Source: CAYPFY01 sp964410105 (GTDB taxonomy: Bacteria > Bacteroidota > Ignavibacteria > UBA10030 > SZUA-254). From it: a DNA stretch of 64,000 nt. Below, piece by piece: positions 27,601-34,798 of this stretch. The first letter of the stretch is position 1; each line of letters begins with the position of its first letter. Made by a program: the position numbers and the translations under genes. A model generated the notes under the pieces. It made no database searches, was not told where the DNA came from, and saw nothing but the letters and a program-made list of their open reading frames with translations. The DNA is taken from positions 1 through 64,000 of the forward strand of contig CAYPFY010000015.1 of the NCBI GenBank assembly GCA_964410105.1, given 5' to 3'.

Positions 27601-28034
27601 TCCATGAACTCGGGTTCAAGGCGGCCGTGGCGTGGCTTGCCGAACAGACGCAGCAACGGCATAGTGTGAAAGTTCGCTGTGTCGGCGATCAACTGCCCCC
27701 GCCCCTCAGCGAGGATCTCCGGTCTCTCCTCTATAACGCCGTGCGGGAGTTTCTCACGAATGTTGCAAAACATGCCGGGGCCCGCACCGCGACTATTACC
27801 TATGGCGTGACCGGGAATGAGTTTCATGTCGCCGTTCTCGACGATGGGAAGGGCTTCGACGCCGCCAGGACCGATCTAAGCGGGACGAAGGAACGCGGGT
27901 TCGGACTTTTCAGCATTCAGGAGAGGATCCGCCAGTTCGGCGGACGCCTCGAGATCGATTCCCACCCCGGGAAAGGGACGATCGCGTCTGTTGCCGTCCC
28001 GGTGAATTCACCACCATCCCCCGATGCGCCATGA
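24663..28034 (+). CDS. Propeller-sensor histidine kinase (Reg_prop/Y_Y_Y/PAS/HisKA_3)
   Basis: A 1123-residue membrane sensor kinase. An N-terminal export helix (IFLGLALTFSFLISLRAQ) leads into a periplasmic two-component-regulator propeller whose blades carry motifs such as SDTVLDIVETQDGITWAAS and LWFGTWGGLSRW. A Y_Y_Y-like domain follows (TRYRINGDPWSAWSFV), then a TM helix (GLTVIAILLSIAYGI), a PAS domain (LLTDSTFEGIAIHDHG), the HisKA_3 box with His924 (ATVLHDSIGQTL) and an HATPase domain (FLTNVAKHAGA, VLDDGKGFD, GFGLFSIQERI). It should phosphorylate the NarL-type regulator encoded 4 bp overlapped downstream. I use ATG 24663 because the longer frame starts with TTG inside the lipoprotein gene. 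Confidence 0.92.
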   Translation: MKSNASAPWCDFSPALTWKTPRIFLGLALTFSFLISLRAQTSSLPTQVFDDWRWTSFTTGTGLPSDTVLDIVETQDGITWAASSAGLAWFDGYRWIGIDTAHDLPAPRYTASLRMYPLSNDLLVTCDEILYRGGRSGFHRFPFRISSAIPFEGKILAQHESDFVIIENDSARIFQRDAGSSNGDFPDLFESKDKAAWWNSSRGLMRWEGGGWHLMIPSQSGRYLGIEAHAEGPGGEGLVSFGLPLEMRGLWTWKAHSPAQHSARDDVNQIRSIDVDANGDALVLNRSGEIRLRQGASWSSLTPLPRELKGASVLRFASNGDLWVGTNHGLFFLDRHTVRWTYRQQPSANSNRIHEILRARDGSIWTASADGVQIYKPDGTSQTVSSLNGIRLYEVTGIEEDSEGNIWISSGAYFDGTFRWDGRQWTYFRVDPNTEWLKFHKIRKDREGRLWFLGLSRGRKDNASRSPGVFLYDNHRFTHWSKMEGLRSGYVYAFAESPDGALWFGTWGGLSRWKNGQWTNFLPGKSGVVQEKIFALAVDKSGNLWFGDYSGGGLGCISPGDSVRYYSTADGLLSQNIWDIRCDERGRLWVTSDAGLNCYENGAWKSYDHSTGLRTSRIWPVLPSGDTLYAGTTGSGLGILNLRECLQPMTRVFTDKPVTENATVLLRWHPFASGGFPASDNVLTRYRINGDPWSAWSFVHSVTLENLSVGSYTYEVEGKNLFGEFDTTGTRGYFSVEPPIYLRKGFLLPTGGLTVIAILLSIAYGIRKRSHSRALRKSEAKFRLLTDSTFEGIAIHDHGIILDANKSLINLFGYEPQEFVGRPALDFFSPESHPVITARMLGDYEKPFEAIGLRKDGRKILLEILGKTIPYDSKTARVAAIRDISERKLAEDKLLAYQGQLRSLASELSSTQERERRRMATVLHDSIGQTLAFCKMKLGTLRGFPGLPAADSTLCEISDLLEEAIRNTRSLTFELSPPVLHELGFKAAVAWLAEQTQQRHSVKVRCVGDQLPPPLSEDLRSLLYNAVREFLTNVAKHAGARTATITYGVTGNEFHVAVLDDGKGFDAARTDLSGTKERGFGLFSIQERIRQFGGRLEIDSHPGKGTIASVAVPVNSPPSPDAP

Positions 28035-28672
28035 GCACACGCGTCATTATCGCCGACGATCATCAGATCGTCCGCCAGGGCCTTCGAAAACTTCTGGAGA
28101 CAGAACCTGGCATCGAAATCATCGCCGAAGCCGAGAATGGGTTCGCCGCCGTCCGGTTGGCACGCGAGCTCACCCCGGATGTGATAGTTATGGATGTGAG
28201 CATGCCCGATATGAACGGGATCGACGCGACACGCCTTATCCACGAGAGCCATCCCGGCATCCATATCGTTGCGCTGTCAATGTATTCCGATAAGCTTTAC
28301 GTCAGCGAGATGCTGGAGGCGGGGGCGTCCGGCTATCTGTTGAAAGACTGCGCGCTCGAAGAGCTGGCTCACGCAATGCGAAGCGTTCAGGTGAACGGCG
28401 TCTATGTCAGCCCCTCAATTCTCCACGCGATGATCAAGTATGTCCCGGGCCAGACGGAATCGCGCACGAGCCAGCATAAGCTGACCCCCAAGGAGGTGGA
28501 GGTTCTCCGTCTGATAGCGGAGGGCTTTTCCACGAAAATCATCGCTGCACGGCTCGCCGTGAGCGTCAAGACGATCGAATCGCACCGCATCCATATCATG
28601 GACAAGCTCAAGGCTCAGAGTACCGTCGACCTTGTGAAGTATGCCATCCGGGAAGGGCTGATCTCGCTCTGA
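28031..28672 (+). CDS. NarL/FixJ-type response regulator
   Basis: A 213-residue DNA-binding regulator. Receiver domain: acidic pair D9-D10, phospho-acceptor Asp55 (VIVMDVSMPDM) and Lys105 (YLLKD). The C-terminal LuxR-type HTH covers about 150-210 (LTPKEVEVLRLIAEGFSTK, SVKTIESHRIHIMDKL). Its ATGA overlap with the kinase stop shows that the pair is translated together. Targets may include its own operon, but I see no clear repeated operator. It is the last gene before the hairpin at 28880-28905. Confidence 0.95.
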   Translation: MSTRVIIADDHQIVRQGLRKLLETEPGIEIIAEAENGFAAVRLARELTPDVIVMDVSMPDMNGIDATRLIHESHPGIHIVALSMYSDKLYVSEMLEAGASGYLLKDCALEELAHAMRSVQVNGVYVSPSILHAMIKYVPGQTESRTSQHKLTPKEVEVLRLIAEGFSTKIIAARLAVSVKTIESHRIHIMDKLKAQSTVDLVKYAIREGLISL

Positions 28673-28789
28673 TGGTCGTTTCTGCGAGCGTGTCAATTTG
28701 TCACCTGACATGTCTCAGGTTTTTCGAAGGCAAAATCAGGGTTACACCTATTGCGCAAGGCGGGTTCCCGTATTACATTCGGTATAGTG

Positions 28790-28912
28790 CCTAAACCTCG
28801 ACAGGCATGGTTTGAGGTGGATTAGAAGTGGGAGACGAAGGAGGAGGGCCGAGCAACAAGCTTACCTTCCAAATCTACTAACCCCGGGTCGCTCGGTCCG
28901 GGGTTTTTTTAT
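28790..28912 (+). ncRNA. Possible small RNA or structured 3' region before the terminator
   Basis: Between the regulator stop (28672) and a strong terminator there are about 190 nt without a gene. TATAGT at 28783-28788 could be a -10 box, although I find no good -35 at 17 bp. The segment contains GGGCCGAGC (about 28846-28854) able to pair with GCTCGGTCC (28891-28899) over nine positions with one G-U pair. That overlaps the right arm of the terminator stem, so the two structures exclude each other. It could be a small RNA, an attenuator-like element, or only an untranslated 3' end. It does not match a riboswitch class that I know. Confidence 0.25.
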
Positions 28913-29971
28913 CCCCTGAATAGTTTTTTCCACCCTATCCTCCGGTATATCCGATCTGAATGAGATAAGGCCCCCATCCGCAGGGAGGACGAATCGCGGC
29001 ATCCTGCCGTGACGGTATAAGGACCTTATGATTTTCGAGGTGCCGACGTATCCCACGTCCGGTTTGAAGCCAATTCTGTCGAGTAAGGTCTGCAGTCTGA
29101 GAAAACTCTCGGCGCCGAGTACCCCGAGTTCTCTCGCAATCAGCATCTCCCATTGCAGCCCGACCAGGACTGCCTCTCCATGGTGGAGTTTGTATCCCGA
29201 AAGCTCCTCGAGCGCGTGACCGATCGTGTGCCCGAGGTTCAATACTCCCCTTCCCCCATCCCGCGTGAGCTCGCGCTCGTCCTCCTGGATGAGCTTCGCT
29301 TTGTATCGATTGCACCGGACTATCAGTTCTTCAAGCACGCCCGGGTCGCGCGATCTGACCGCATCCAGGTTGTTTTCGAGAAAAGTCCAGAAATTTTTTT
29401 CCAGAAGGGCGTACTTGACGATTTCCCCCAGCCCGCAGGTGATTTCCCGTTCCGGCAGGGTTTCAAGTATTTCTGTGTCGGAGAGGATGCCCAGGGGCTG
29501 ATGGTAGGCGCCGATGGCGTTTTTTCCCCGCTCATGGTTGACCGCCGTTTTTCCGCCAAGGGCGCTTTCGACGCACGCGAGGAGCGTCGTGGGTACCTGG
29601 ACGAAGGGGATCCCCCGCCGAAATGTCGCCGCGACGAATCCTGCCAAATCCCCGACAACCCCTCCTCCAAACGCGATGAGGGTGGATGTTCGCGAAAACC
29701 CCGATGAGAGGAGCTTTGCAAAGACTTCGCCGGCTCGCGCCAGGGTTTTTTGCCTCTCCCCCGGCGGAATGATGATGTCGGTGACCCGGTACGCCGCCAG
29801 CTGGTCGTGGAGTTTTCTGAGATGGAGCCGCGCAACGTTCCGGTCCGTGACGACGGCGACCGGCCCCTTCACTCCCCATGTCTGAAGATAGTCGCCGAGG
29901 TTCGCCACAATTCCCCTCCCCACGTTGATAGGGTGGCTGCGCTCCCCCAACTCAACCCTGATTGTCTGCAT
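28862..29971 (-). CDS. aroB: 3-dehydroquinate synthase
   Basis: Second step of the shikimate pathway: converts DAHP to 3-dehydroquinate with NAD and a divalent metal. From ATG 29971 it has 369 residues. Visible blocks are IIPPGERQKTLARAGEVF, FGGGVVGDLAGFVAATF, VPTTLLACVESALGGKTAVNH, the metal-binding GLGEIVKYALL and LGHTIGHALE. The frame is open 49 codons further upstream, but that runs into aroK. The last 15 codons (KKPRTERPGVSRFGR) lie across the sequence that forms a terminator hairpin on the other strand, so the protein end may have been extended past an older stop. It begins 4 bp after aroK. Confidence 0.95.
   Translation of the reverse strand: MQTIRVELGERSHPINVGRGIVANLGDYLQTWGVKGPVAVVTDRNVARLHLRKLHDQLAAYRVTDIIIPPGERQKTLARAGEVFAKLLSSGFSRTSTLIAFGGGVVGDLAGFVAATFRRGIPFVQVPTTLLACVESALGGKTAVNHERGKNAIGAYHQPLGILSDTEILETLPEREITCGLGEIVKYALLEKNFWTFLENNLDAVRSRDPGVLEELIVRCNRYKAKLIQEDERELTRDGGRGVLNLGHTIGHALEELSGYKLHHGEAVLVGLQWEMLIARELGVLGAESFLRLQTLLDRIGFKPDVGYVGTSKIIRSLYRHGRMPRFVLPADGGLISFRSDIPEDRVEKTIQGIKKPRTERPGVSRFGR
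28880..28911 (+). terminator. Intrinsic terminator of the forward propeller/two-component operon
   Basis: Stem AACCCCGG (28880-28887) with CCGGGGTT (28898-28905), a 10-nt loop and a run of seven T. It works only in the forward direction and lies inside the 3' end of aroB on the opposite strand. Confidence 0.8.
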
Positions 29972-29975
29972 CACC

Positions 29976-30512
29976 TTAAAAATGTTGGAGGGCGTGGACG
30001 ATTTCGTCGACCGTGACGCCGACCCGTCGGTCGTCCGTCCAGATGGTGAGATCGGCCTTTTCATAAAAAGGCTCGCGCTGGTGAAGCAGCGCGTGGATGC
30101 GCTGACGGAGTTCGTCATCGCCGACGTGCGGCTCGGATGCCGATCGCAACATGGGCCTGTCGGTTTTGTGTCGCAGCCGGTTGAATATCTGCTCCGGCCG
30201 GACTTTCAGATAGACGAGGATGCCGGTGGATTTGACGATGCCGAGGTTGGTTTCGTTGGTGATCGTTCCCCCCCCCAGTGAGACGACGCAGCCCGCACGT
30301 CCGCTGATGTCTTTCAGCACGGCTCGTTCAACGTCTCGGAAGTATTTTTCCCCCAGTTCGGAGAAGATTTCTTTGACGGTCTTCCCGGTCGCCCGCTCTA
30401 TTTCGATGTCGATGTCGACGTGCGAATACCCGAGCGTGTTGGCCAGGATGGGCGCGATGGTGCTCTTTCCGCTTCCCATGAAGCCGGTGAGATAGATGAG
30501 ATGGCGGTCCAT
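29976..30512 (-). CDS. aroK: Shikimate kinase
   Basis: A 178-residue P-loop kinase that phosphorylates shikimate at the 3-OH. Walker A is GFMGSGKST at about 10-18. The shikimate-binding DIDIEIE and FRDVERAVL follow, then the GGGTI loop and the lid region KTDRPML. The length matches AroK (about 173). It sits between the beta-barrel gene (TGATG overlap) and aroB (4 bp gap), so the two shikimate-pathway genes ride on the ppiD-like transcript. Confidence 0.95.
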   Translation of the reverse strand: MDRHLIYLTGFMGSGKSTIAPILANTLGYSHVDIDIEIERATGKTVKEIFSELGEKYFRDVERAVLKDISGRAGCVVSLGGGTITNETNLGIVKSTGILVYLKVRPEQIFNRLRHKTDRPMLRSASEPHVGDDELRQRIHALLHQREPFYEKADLTIWTDDRRVGVTVDEIVHALQHF

Positions 30513-31207
30513 CAGAAGTGGTAGGCGATGCCGAGGTTCAGCGTCATCCCGTCAATGCTGATCCTCGACGACTGGGGGTCCTGATCGAGCGGGACAATCC
30601 GCCCTTCGAAAAGTGTGGAGTACTCTGTGAATCTGTTCACAGTCTGGAATTGTATGTCCCGGAATTTTACTTCCGTCCGGAGGGAGTATCGTGAAGAGAG
30701 CCCGATCTCAGCGCCGCTGAGGATGTGTATGCCGTATCCCACCGTCCGCTCGATCGTGACCGCTGACGCCCCCGCATAGTCGTACTGGCGGGTTCCGACG
30801 TAAACCCCGCCCCCTCCACCCATGTAGAATTGAAGCGTCCTGGTGCCGACGGGGATCGGGAAGTATCCCGACAGTTCGAAGGGAAGGACGGTGTATCCGT
30901 CCCGGACCGGCACGTCGCCCGCCGAGGTACCCGAAGAGAGTATGTACGTGTCGGATTTCGCCAAATACTCGACGCTCAAGCCGACCTTTATTCTCAGGGG
31001 TTCGATCGACCGCCGGAAATCGACTCCGATGCTGTAGACGCCGTCGAGGGGAAGAAATTGGTTCCGGACGATCTCGTCCGGAGCCGATGCGTTACGGAAG
31101 AGTTTCGAGGTGGTTGTAAAGGTGCCGTAGAGCGTGAGGCTGCTCGGGAACTCCTGCCCCTCCGCCCTCATGACTAAACCGATCAGCAAGACAAGGGTCC
31201 ACCGCAC
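30512..31207 (-). CDS. Outer-membrane beta-barrel protein
   Basis: A 231-residue protein with a signal peptide (LVLLIGLVMRAEGQ) and alternating hydrophobic/polar beta strands ending in an aromatic residue (LNLGIAYHF), the usual outer-membrane assembly signal. Strand examples are FYMGGGGGVYVGT, GYGIHILSGAEIGL and YSLRTEVKFRDIQF. The size suggests an 8-strand barrel of the OmpW/OmpX type, function unknown. It is translationally coupled to aroK and begins 10 bp after the PpiD-like gene, which is plausible because SurA/PpiD-type chaperones help barrels fold. Confidence 0.8.
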   Translation of the reverse strand: MRWTLVLLIGLVMRAEGQEFPSSLTLYGTFTTTSKLFRNASAPDEIVRNQFLPLDGVYSIGVDFRRSIEPLRIKVGLSVEYLAKSDTYILSSGTSAGDVPVRDGYTVLPFELSGYFPIPVGTRTLQFYMGGGGGVYVGTRQYDYAGASAVTIERTVGYGIHILSGAEIGLSSRYSLRTEVKFRDIQFQTVNRFTEYSTLFEGRIVPLDQDPQSSRISIDGMTLNLGIAYHF

Positions 31208-31217
31208 TTGCCGTCTC

Positions 31218-33326
31218 CTACCGGTTCAAATTCTCCCGGTTGTCCACGATCTCCGCCGATTTTTTCAGATGATCGGTCCATTCGCTGAAGAACCGGTTCC
31301 TCTTCTCGGTGAGGAGCTGCGTCCTGATCGTCTCCCGCTGCGCCGAATAGGCGGCAGAGTCGAACGGGGTCGACGATATGAGGTTGATAAGGAAAATTCC
31401 CCTTCCTCCGTCAATCGGTTTGGAGATCTCGCCCGGATGGAGCGCGCTCACCCCCCCGATGAATCCCATGTCCCTCCCGACTCCGGGCACGAATCCCGAA
31501 AGCGTGATATCGGGAGCGTGCTGAACGGCGATCCCGGGGTGGCTCGCGACGGCTTTTGAGAGGTTGTCCCCCTGACCGAGCGTCTGACGGATTTTTTCCG
31601 CCTCCGCAATGGTTTTTTCCGTCTTTTTCTCCCGCTTGACCCTCGGCTCAATGCCTGCCTTCGCATCGTCGAACGGCCGTATCCCGGCCTCAATCACTTC
31701 CGTGATGATGAAGACTCCGTACCCGTCCTGCAAGGCGATGGCGTCGCTGACCGATCCCATTTTTCCCGAAAACGCAAACTTGCTGATCGCCGCATTGGTG
31801 CCGATGCCCGGGATGACGCCGCCCTTCGAGAAGGAGGGGGTCTCCCGGACCCCGTACTTGCTCTGCTCCGCCTCTTTGTCAAACGCTCCCTGCTTCGCGA
31901 GGTAGGAAAAATCCTGCGCACGCTGGGATATCTCGTTCCGCGTCTGAGGGCTGACATGGACGCTGATGTGCAAATCGGCGATCCTCACCTGCCGCCTGTC
32001 TTTTTCGGTGACTTTGATGATGTGGTATCCGAAAGGCGACCGGACCGGTCCGACGATCTGCCCGGGCTTTGCTTTGAGGGCTGCCTCCTCGAACGCCTTT
32101 ACCATTTTTCCCTTCCCGAACCAGCCGAGCTCCCCCCCCTGCGCTGCCGATCCCTGATCGGTCGAGTTTTTCCGCGCCAGTTCGGCAAAATCTTTCCCCG
32201 ATTTGGCCTCGGCAACGATTTCTTTCGCCTTTTTGAGGGCCTTGACGCTGTCGTTGTTCTCGATCGCAATCAGGACGTGGCTCGCATGGACGATGTCAGC
32301 GTTCCCTTCCTTGAATTCCAGAACTTTGATGAGGTGGTATCCATCTTCCTCCGTGAGCGGCCCGATGATATCCCCCGCCTTCGCCGAGAATATGCGGTTG
32401 TCCCTGGCCGGGCTGGATTCCCCCCGGCTGTGATAGGCCGAGTCGAGGATGGGGGTCTCGGATTCCTGTTTGGCCACGACGACGAAGTCCGCCCCCTGCT
32501 TCAATCTTTTTGAAATGTCATCCAGCGCCTCCAGCACGCTGGTCGAATCTCCGTGCGAAGGGGATTCGGTGAACTGGACGTATTTGACCTTGCGGGAGGC
32601 TTCAACCCTGAATTCCTCCGAGTGGTCATTGTAGAATTTCCGGAGGTCGTCGTCGGCGACTTTGATCTGGTCGTCTTTGATGAAAGTGTTCGGATCGAAG
32701 AGAATATAATCCACCGTGAATTTGGCGTTCTGGTCTGTGAAGCGCTGACGGATCTCCGATTCGCCGACCTGCACGCTGGCCATGATGATGCTCTGCAGCT
32801 TTTCTCTCTCCCTCTGCTTCCGCAAGCCCGCCTCCACCTGGACCATGACCGCCCGGTTTTTCGGATCCATGATCGCCATGTCGTAAGCCTGGCGGTTGAA
32901 GGTGCCGGTAGAATCGGTGAACTGTTGCTTCATGAAAGGCGGCGGATCGTCGCTACGGACCCACTGGACGATTTCCTGGTCGGGCACGGTGATGCCTAAC
33001 CGGGAGGTCTGCTCATCGTAAAGGGTCTGGTCCACAAGCTGGTTCCATACCTGTTCCCTGATCTGCTTGACGTCGTTTTCATCCGGTTCGCTCCCGGTCT
33101 GCGTTTTCTGGTTCTCCGTGGCCCGACGGACCATTTCAGAAAAATCCTTCGCAAGGATCGCCTTGCCATTGATTTTCCCGACCTCCTGAGCCTGCGAAAG
33201 ACGGTCGCTGTGCCTCCGCCCGGTGATGTCCATCCCCCAGTCTAAGACGATGTAGACTACAAACAATCCCGCGAAAACCGAAAAGAATGTTGAAAGGCTC
33301 TCGCGTATCCTTGTCATTAACGGCAT
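31218..33326 (-). CDS. PpiD/SurA-like peptidyl-prolyl isomerase chaperone
   Basis: A 702-residue membrane-anchored periplasmic folding factor. One N-terminal TM helix (FFSVFAGLFVVYIVLDWGM) is followed by a SurA-N-like chaperone region with two helical stretches (about 50-200). Two parvulin domains follow, one diverged and one clear (ASHVLIAIENNDSV, LARKNSTDQGSAAQGGELGWFGKGKM and SPFGYHIIKVTE). The C-terminal part resembles a further diverged parvulin-like unit. The topology and length match PpiD (about 620) more than SurA (about 430). It is the first gene of the operon with a beta-barrel protein, aroK and aroB, driven by the promoter at 33366-33394. Confidence 0.9.
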   Translation of the reverse strand: MPLMTRIRESLSTFFSVFAGLFVVYIVLDWGMDITGRRHSDRLSQAQEVGKINGKAILAKDFSEMVRRATENQKTQTGSEPDENDVKQIREQVWNQLVDQTLYDEQTSRLGITVPDQEIVQWVRSDDPPPFMKQQFTDSTGTFNRQAYDMAIMDPKNRAVMVQVEAGLRKQREREKLQSIIMASVQVGESEIRQRFTDQNAKFTVDYILFDPNTFIKDDQIKVADDDLRKFYNDHSEEFRVEASRKVKYVQFTESPSHGDSTSVLEALDDISKRLKQGADFVVVAKQESETPILDSAYHSRGESSPARDNRIFSAKAGDIIGPLTEEDGYHLIKVLEFKEGNADIVHASHVLIAIENNDSVKALKKAKEIVAEAKSGKDFAELARKNSTDQGSAAQGGELGWFGKGKMVKAFEEAALKAKPGQIVGPVRSPFGYHIIKVTEKDRRQVRIADLHISVHVSPQTRNEISQRAQDFSYLAKQGAFDKEAEQSKYGVRETPSFSKGGVIPGIGTNAAISKFAFSGKMGSVSDAIALQDGYGVFIITEVIEAGIRPFDDAKAGIEPRVKREKKTEKTIAEAEKIRQTLGQGDNLSKAVASHPGIAVQHAPDITLSGFVPGVGRDMGFIGGVSALHPGEISKPIDGGRGIFLINLISSTPFDSAAYSAQRETIRTQLLTEKRNRFFSEWTDHLKKSAEIVDNRENLNR

Positions 33327-33365
33327 TTTGGTGAAAATCCTCTAGAAAGTGTAACGGTGTGTAAA

Positions 33366-33394
33366 AATATACTAGTTATGCCGCTCAGAAGCAA
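33366..33394 (-). promoter_or_regulatory. Probable promoter of the ppiD-like/aroK/aroB operon
   Basis: On the reverse strand TTGCTT (33394-33389), 17 bp, TATATT (33371-33366). The predicted start is near 33359, about 33 nt before the ATG, with GAGGA as ribosome site. Both hexamers and the spacer are the same as in the thrC promoter. Confidence 0.65.
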
Positions 33395-33420
33395 CGATTA
33401 TCCCCCCCTGCGGAAATGAT

Positions 33421-33456
33421 AGGGCCGCTGCACCCTCGAGTACAGCGGCCCTTTTC
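33421..33456. terminator. Strong hairpin between divergent/convergent transcripts
   Basis: A perfect 10-bp stem AGGGCCGCTG (33421-33430) with CAGCGGCCCT (33443-33452). The T-run (CCCTTTTC) is on the forward strand, but the upstream gene that needs a terminator is the reverse flavoprotein gene ending at 33567. The hairpin probably serves that gene despite the weaker reverse tail, and the spacing of about 115 bp fits a 3' untranslated region. Confidence 0.55.
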
Positions 33457-33566
33457 TCACCCTCTACCTATTCCACCATATCCAATCCACCATCTCACGA
33501 ACCATCGCACAGGCGAGGATGAGTTTCATGAATTATAACACATCACACAGTGCGGGAGTTCCCGTT

Positions 33567-34709
33567 CTAAAACCAGCGCCAAAGCCAGTATTTTTCAAAT
33601 GTGACCTTGCCCCAGTGATAGGCCACGCTCGGTTCGTGCATCGTTACCTCCGGTCCCGGCTTTGCGAAAAAATTTCCCGTGATGTATCCCGCCCTGCCGT
33701 TTCCCGTCTCCAGAAAACAGTATCCGTTCCCGACGAATTTTTTGAAAATTCCGTGCCCGTTGATCTCGGTCGCGATGTTGTGAGCCACAATTTCCGCCTG
33801 ATTGTAGGCAAAGACTCCCGCTTTCGGCAACGCGGATCCGTTCGGCAGAGTTATCACGGTGACGTCTCCCAGCGCGTAGGCGTCTTTCTCTCTCGTCCTG
33901 AGCGTGCGCTCATCGACCGGGATCCACCCCGAGTCCCCCGCCAGCCCCGAGCGGAGTATGACATCAGGTACGGTGTGCGGCGGTACTCCGATGATAAGGT
34001 CGTACCCGGCCTGGCTGCCATCCTCGAACCGCAATCCCCCATCCTCCACCGCGGCGAGTTTTCGCTTTGTGAAGAGGCGGATCCTCCTCGATTCGAGTAG
34101 CTGCCTCAGGGCCGAGCTCCCACCGGGGCCCGCAACAGAGAGGGGCGAGCTTTCCGGCGTGTGGACGGATATTTTCACGGAAATGCCCTTCCGGGCGAAG
34201 TACGATTCGATGAGCAGGGCCGCCTCATAGGGCGCGGGAGGACATTTGTACGGCAGCTCTGCGATGACTATGGAGATTCGGCCGCCCCGAAATTCTTCAA
34301 GTTTCCTTCGAAGTCTTGTGGCCCCTTCAAGGGTGTAGAAAGTTTCGGCCGACTGTGAATATCCGGGGACGGTGCTTCCGGATAGCTCCGCGCCAAGGGC
34401 GATGACGAGGTGGTCATAGGGGATTTTTTCCTGCTGAGTCTCGATCTGCCTTTTCTCCGTGTCAATCCGTGTGACGTCGGCCTGCCTGAATTCGATCCCA
34501 TGGTTTGCAAGGAGCGAAAGCGGACGGCTGATCGCCTCAGGCTTCCGCCATCCGACGATCACCCAGAGGTACGACGGGGGAAAGGAGTGAGTTGCATTCC
34601 GGTCAATCAGGACGATCCTGTGCCGCCGTTCAAGGTGGCGCCGCAGCTCCCTGGCCGCCACTATCCCGCCGATGCCTCCTCCCAGGATCACTATGGTTTT
34701 CGACGCCAT
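33567..34709 (-). CDS. FAD-dependent oxidoreductase of the SQR/FCSD type
   Basis: A 380-residue flavoprotein with an N-terminal dinucleotide loop (ILGGGIGGIVAARELRR), an ATG-like second motif (HLVIALGAE) and the FAD-ribityl contact ALGDVT (279-284). Two cysteines sit where sulfide:quinone oxidoreductase and flavocytochrome c sulfide dehydrogenase have their redox pair: Cys156 in PYKCPPAPYEA and Cys331 in NGYCFLETGNG. A third cysteine of classical SQR is missing. Sulfide or polysulfide oxidation is likely from this pattern. An NDH-2-like or other disulfide-using quinone reductase is the alternative. The gene is divergent from thrC. Confidence 0.8.
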   Translation of the reverse strand: MASKTIVILGGGIGGIVAARELRRHLERRHRIVLIDRNATHSFPPSYLWVIVGWRKPEAISRPLSLLANHGIEFRQADVTRIDTEKRQIETQQEKIPYDHLVIALGAELSGSTVPGYSQSAETFYTLEGATRLRRKLEEFRGGRISIVIAELPYKCPPAPYEAALLIESYFARKGISVKISVHTPESSPLSVAGPGGSSALRQLLESRRIRLFTKRKLAAVEDGGLRFEDGSQAGYDLIIGVPPHTVPDVILRSGLAGDSGWIPVDERTLRTREKDAYALGDVTVITLPNGSALPKAGVFAYNQAEIVAHNIATEINGHGIFKKFVGNGYCFLETGNGRAGYITGNFFAKPGPEVTMHEPSVAYHWGKVTFEKYWLWRWF

Positions 34710-34754
34710 CTCTCCCCAGCGGCCAATCTACAAAAAATTTTCGTGCGAAATCGA

Positions 34755-34783
34755 TTGCTTATCAGCTGTCCGGCAGGTATATT
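34755..34783 (+). promoter_or_regulatory. Probable thrC promoter
   Basis: TTGCTT (34755-34760), 17 bp, TATATT (34778-34783). Transcription would start near 34790, about 9 nt before the ATG, and no Shine-Dalgarno is visible in that space. Confidence 0.6.
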
Positions 34784-34798
34784 TTCCCTGAAACTCTT

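Noticed and set aside
34592..34798. Upstream extension of thrC
   Set aside because: It overlaps the divergent flavoprotein gene and the thrC promoter, and the zinc ribbon starts at 34799.
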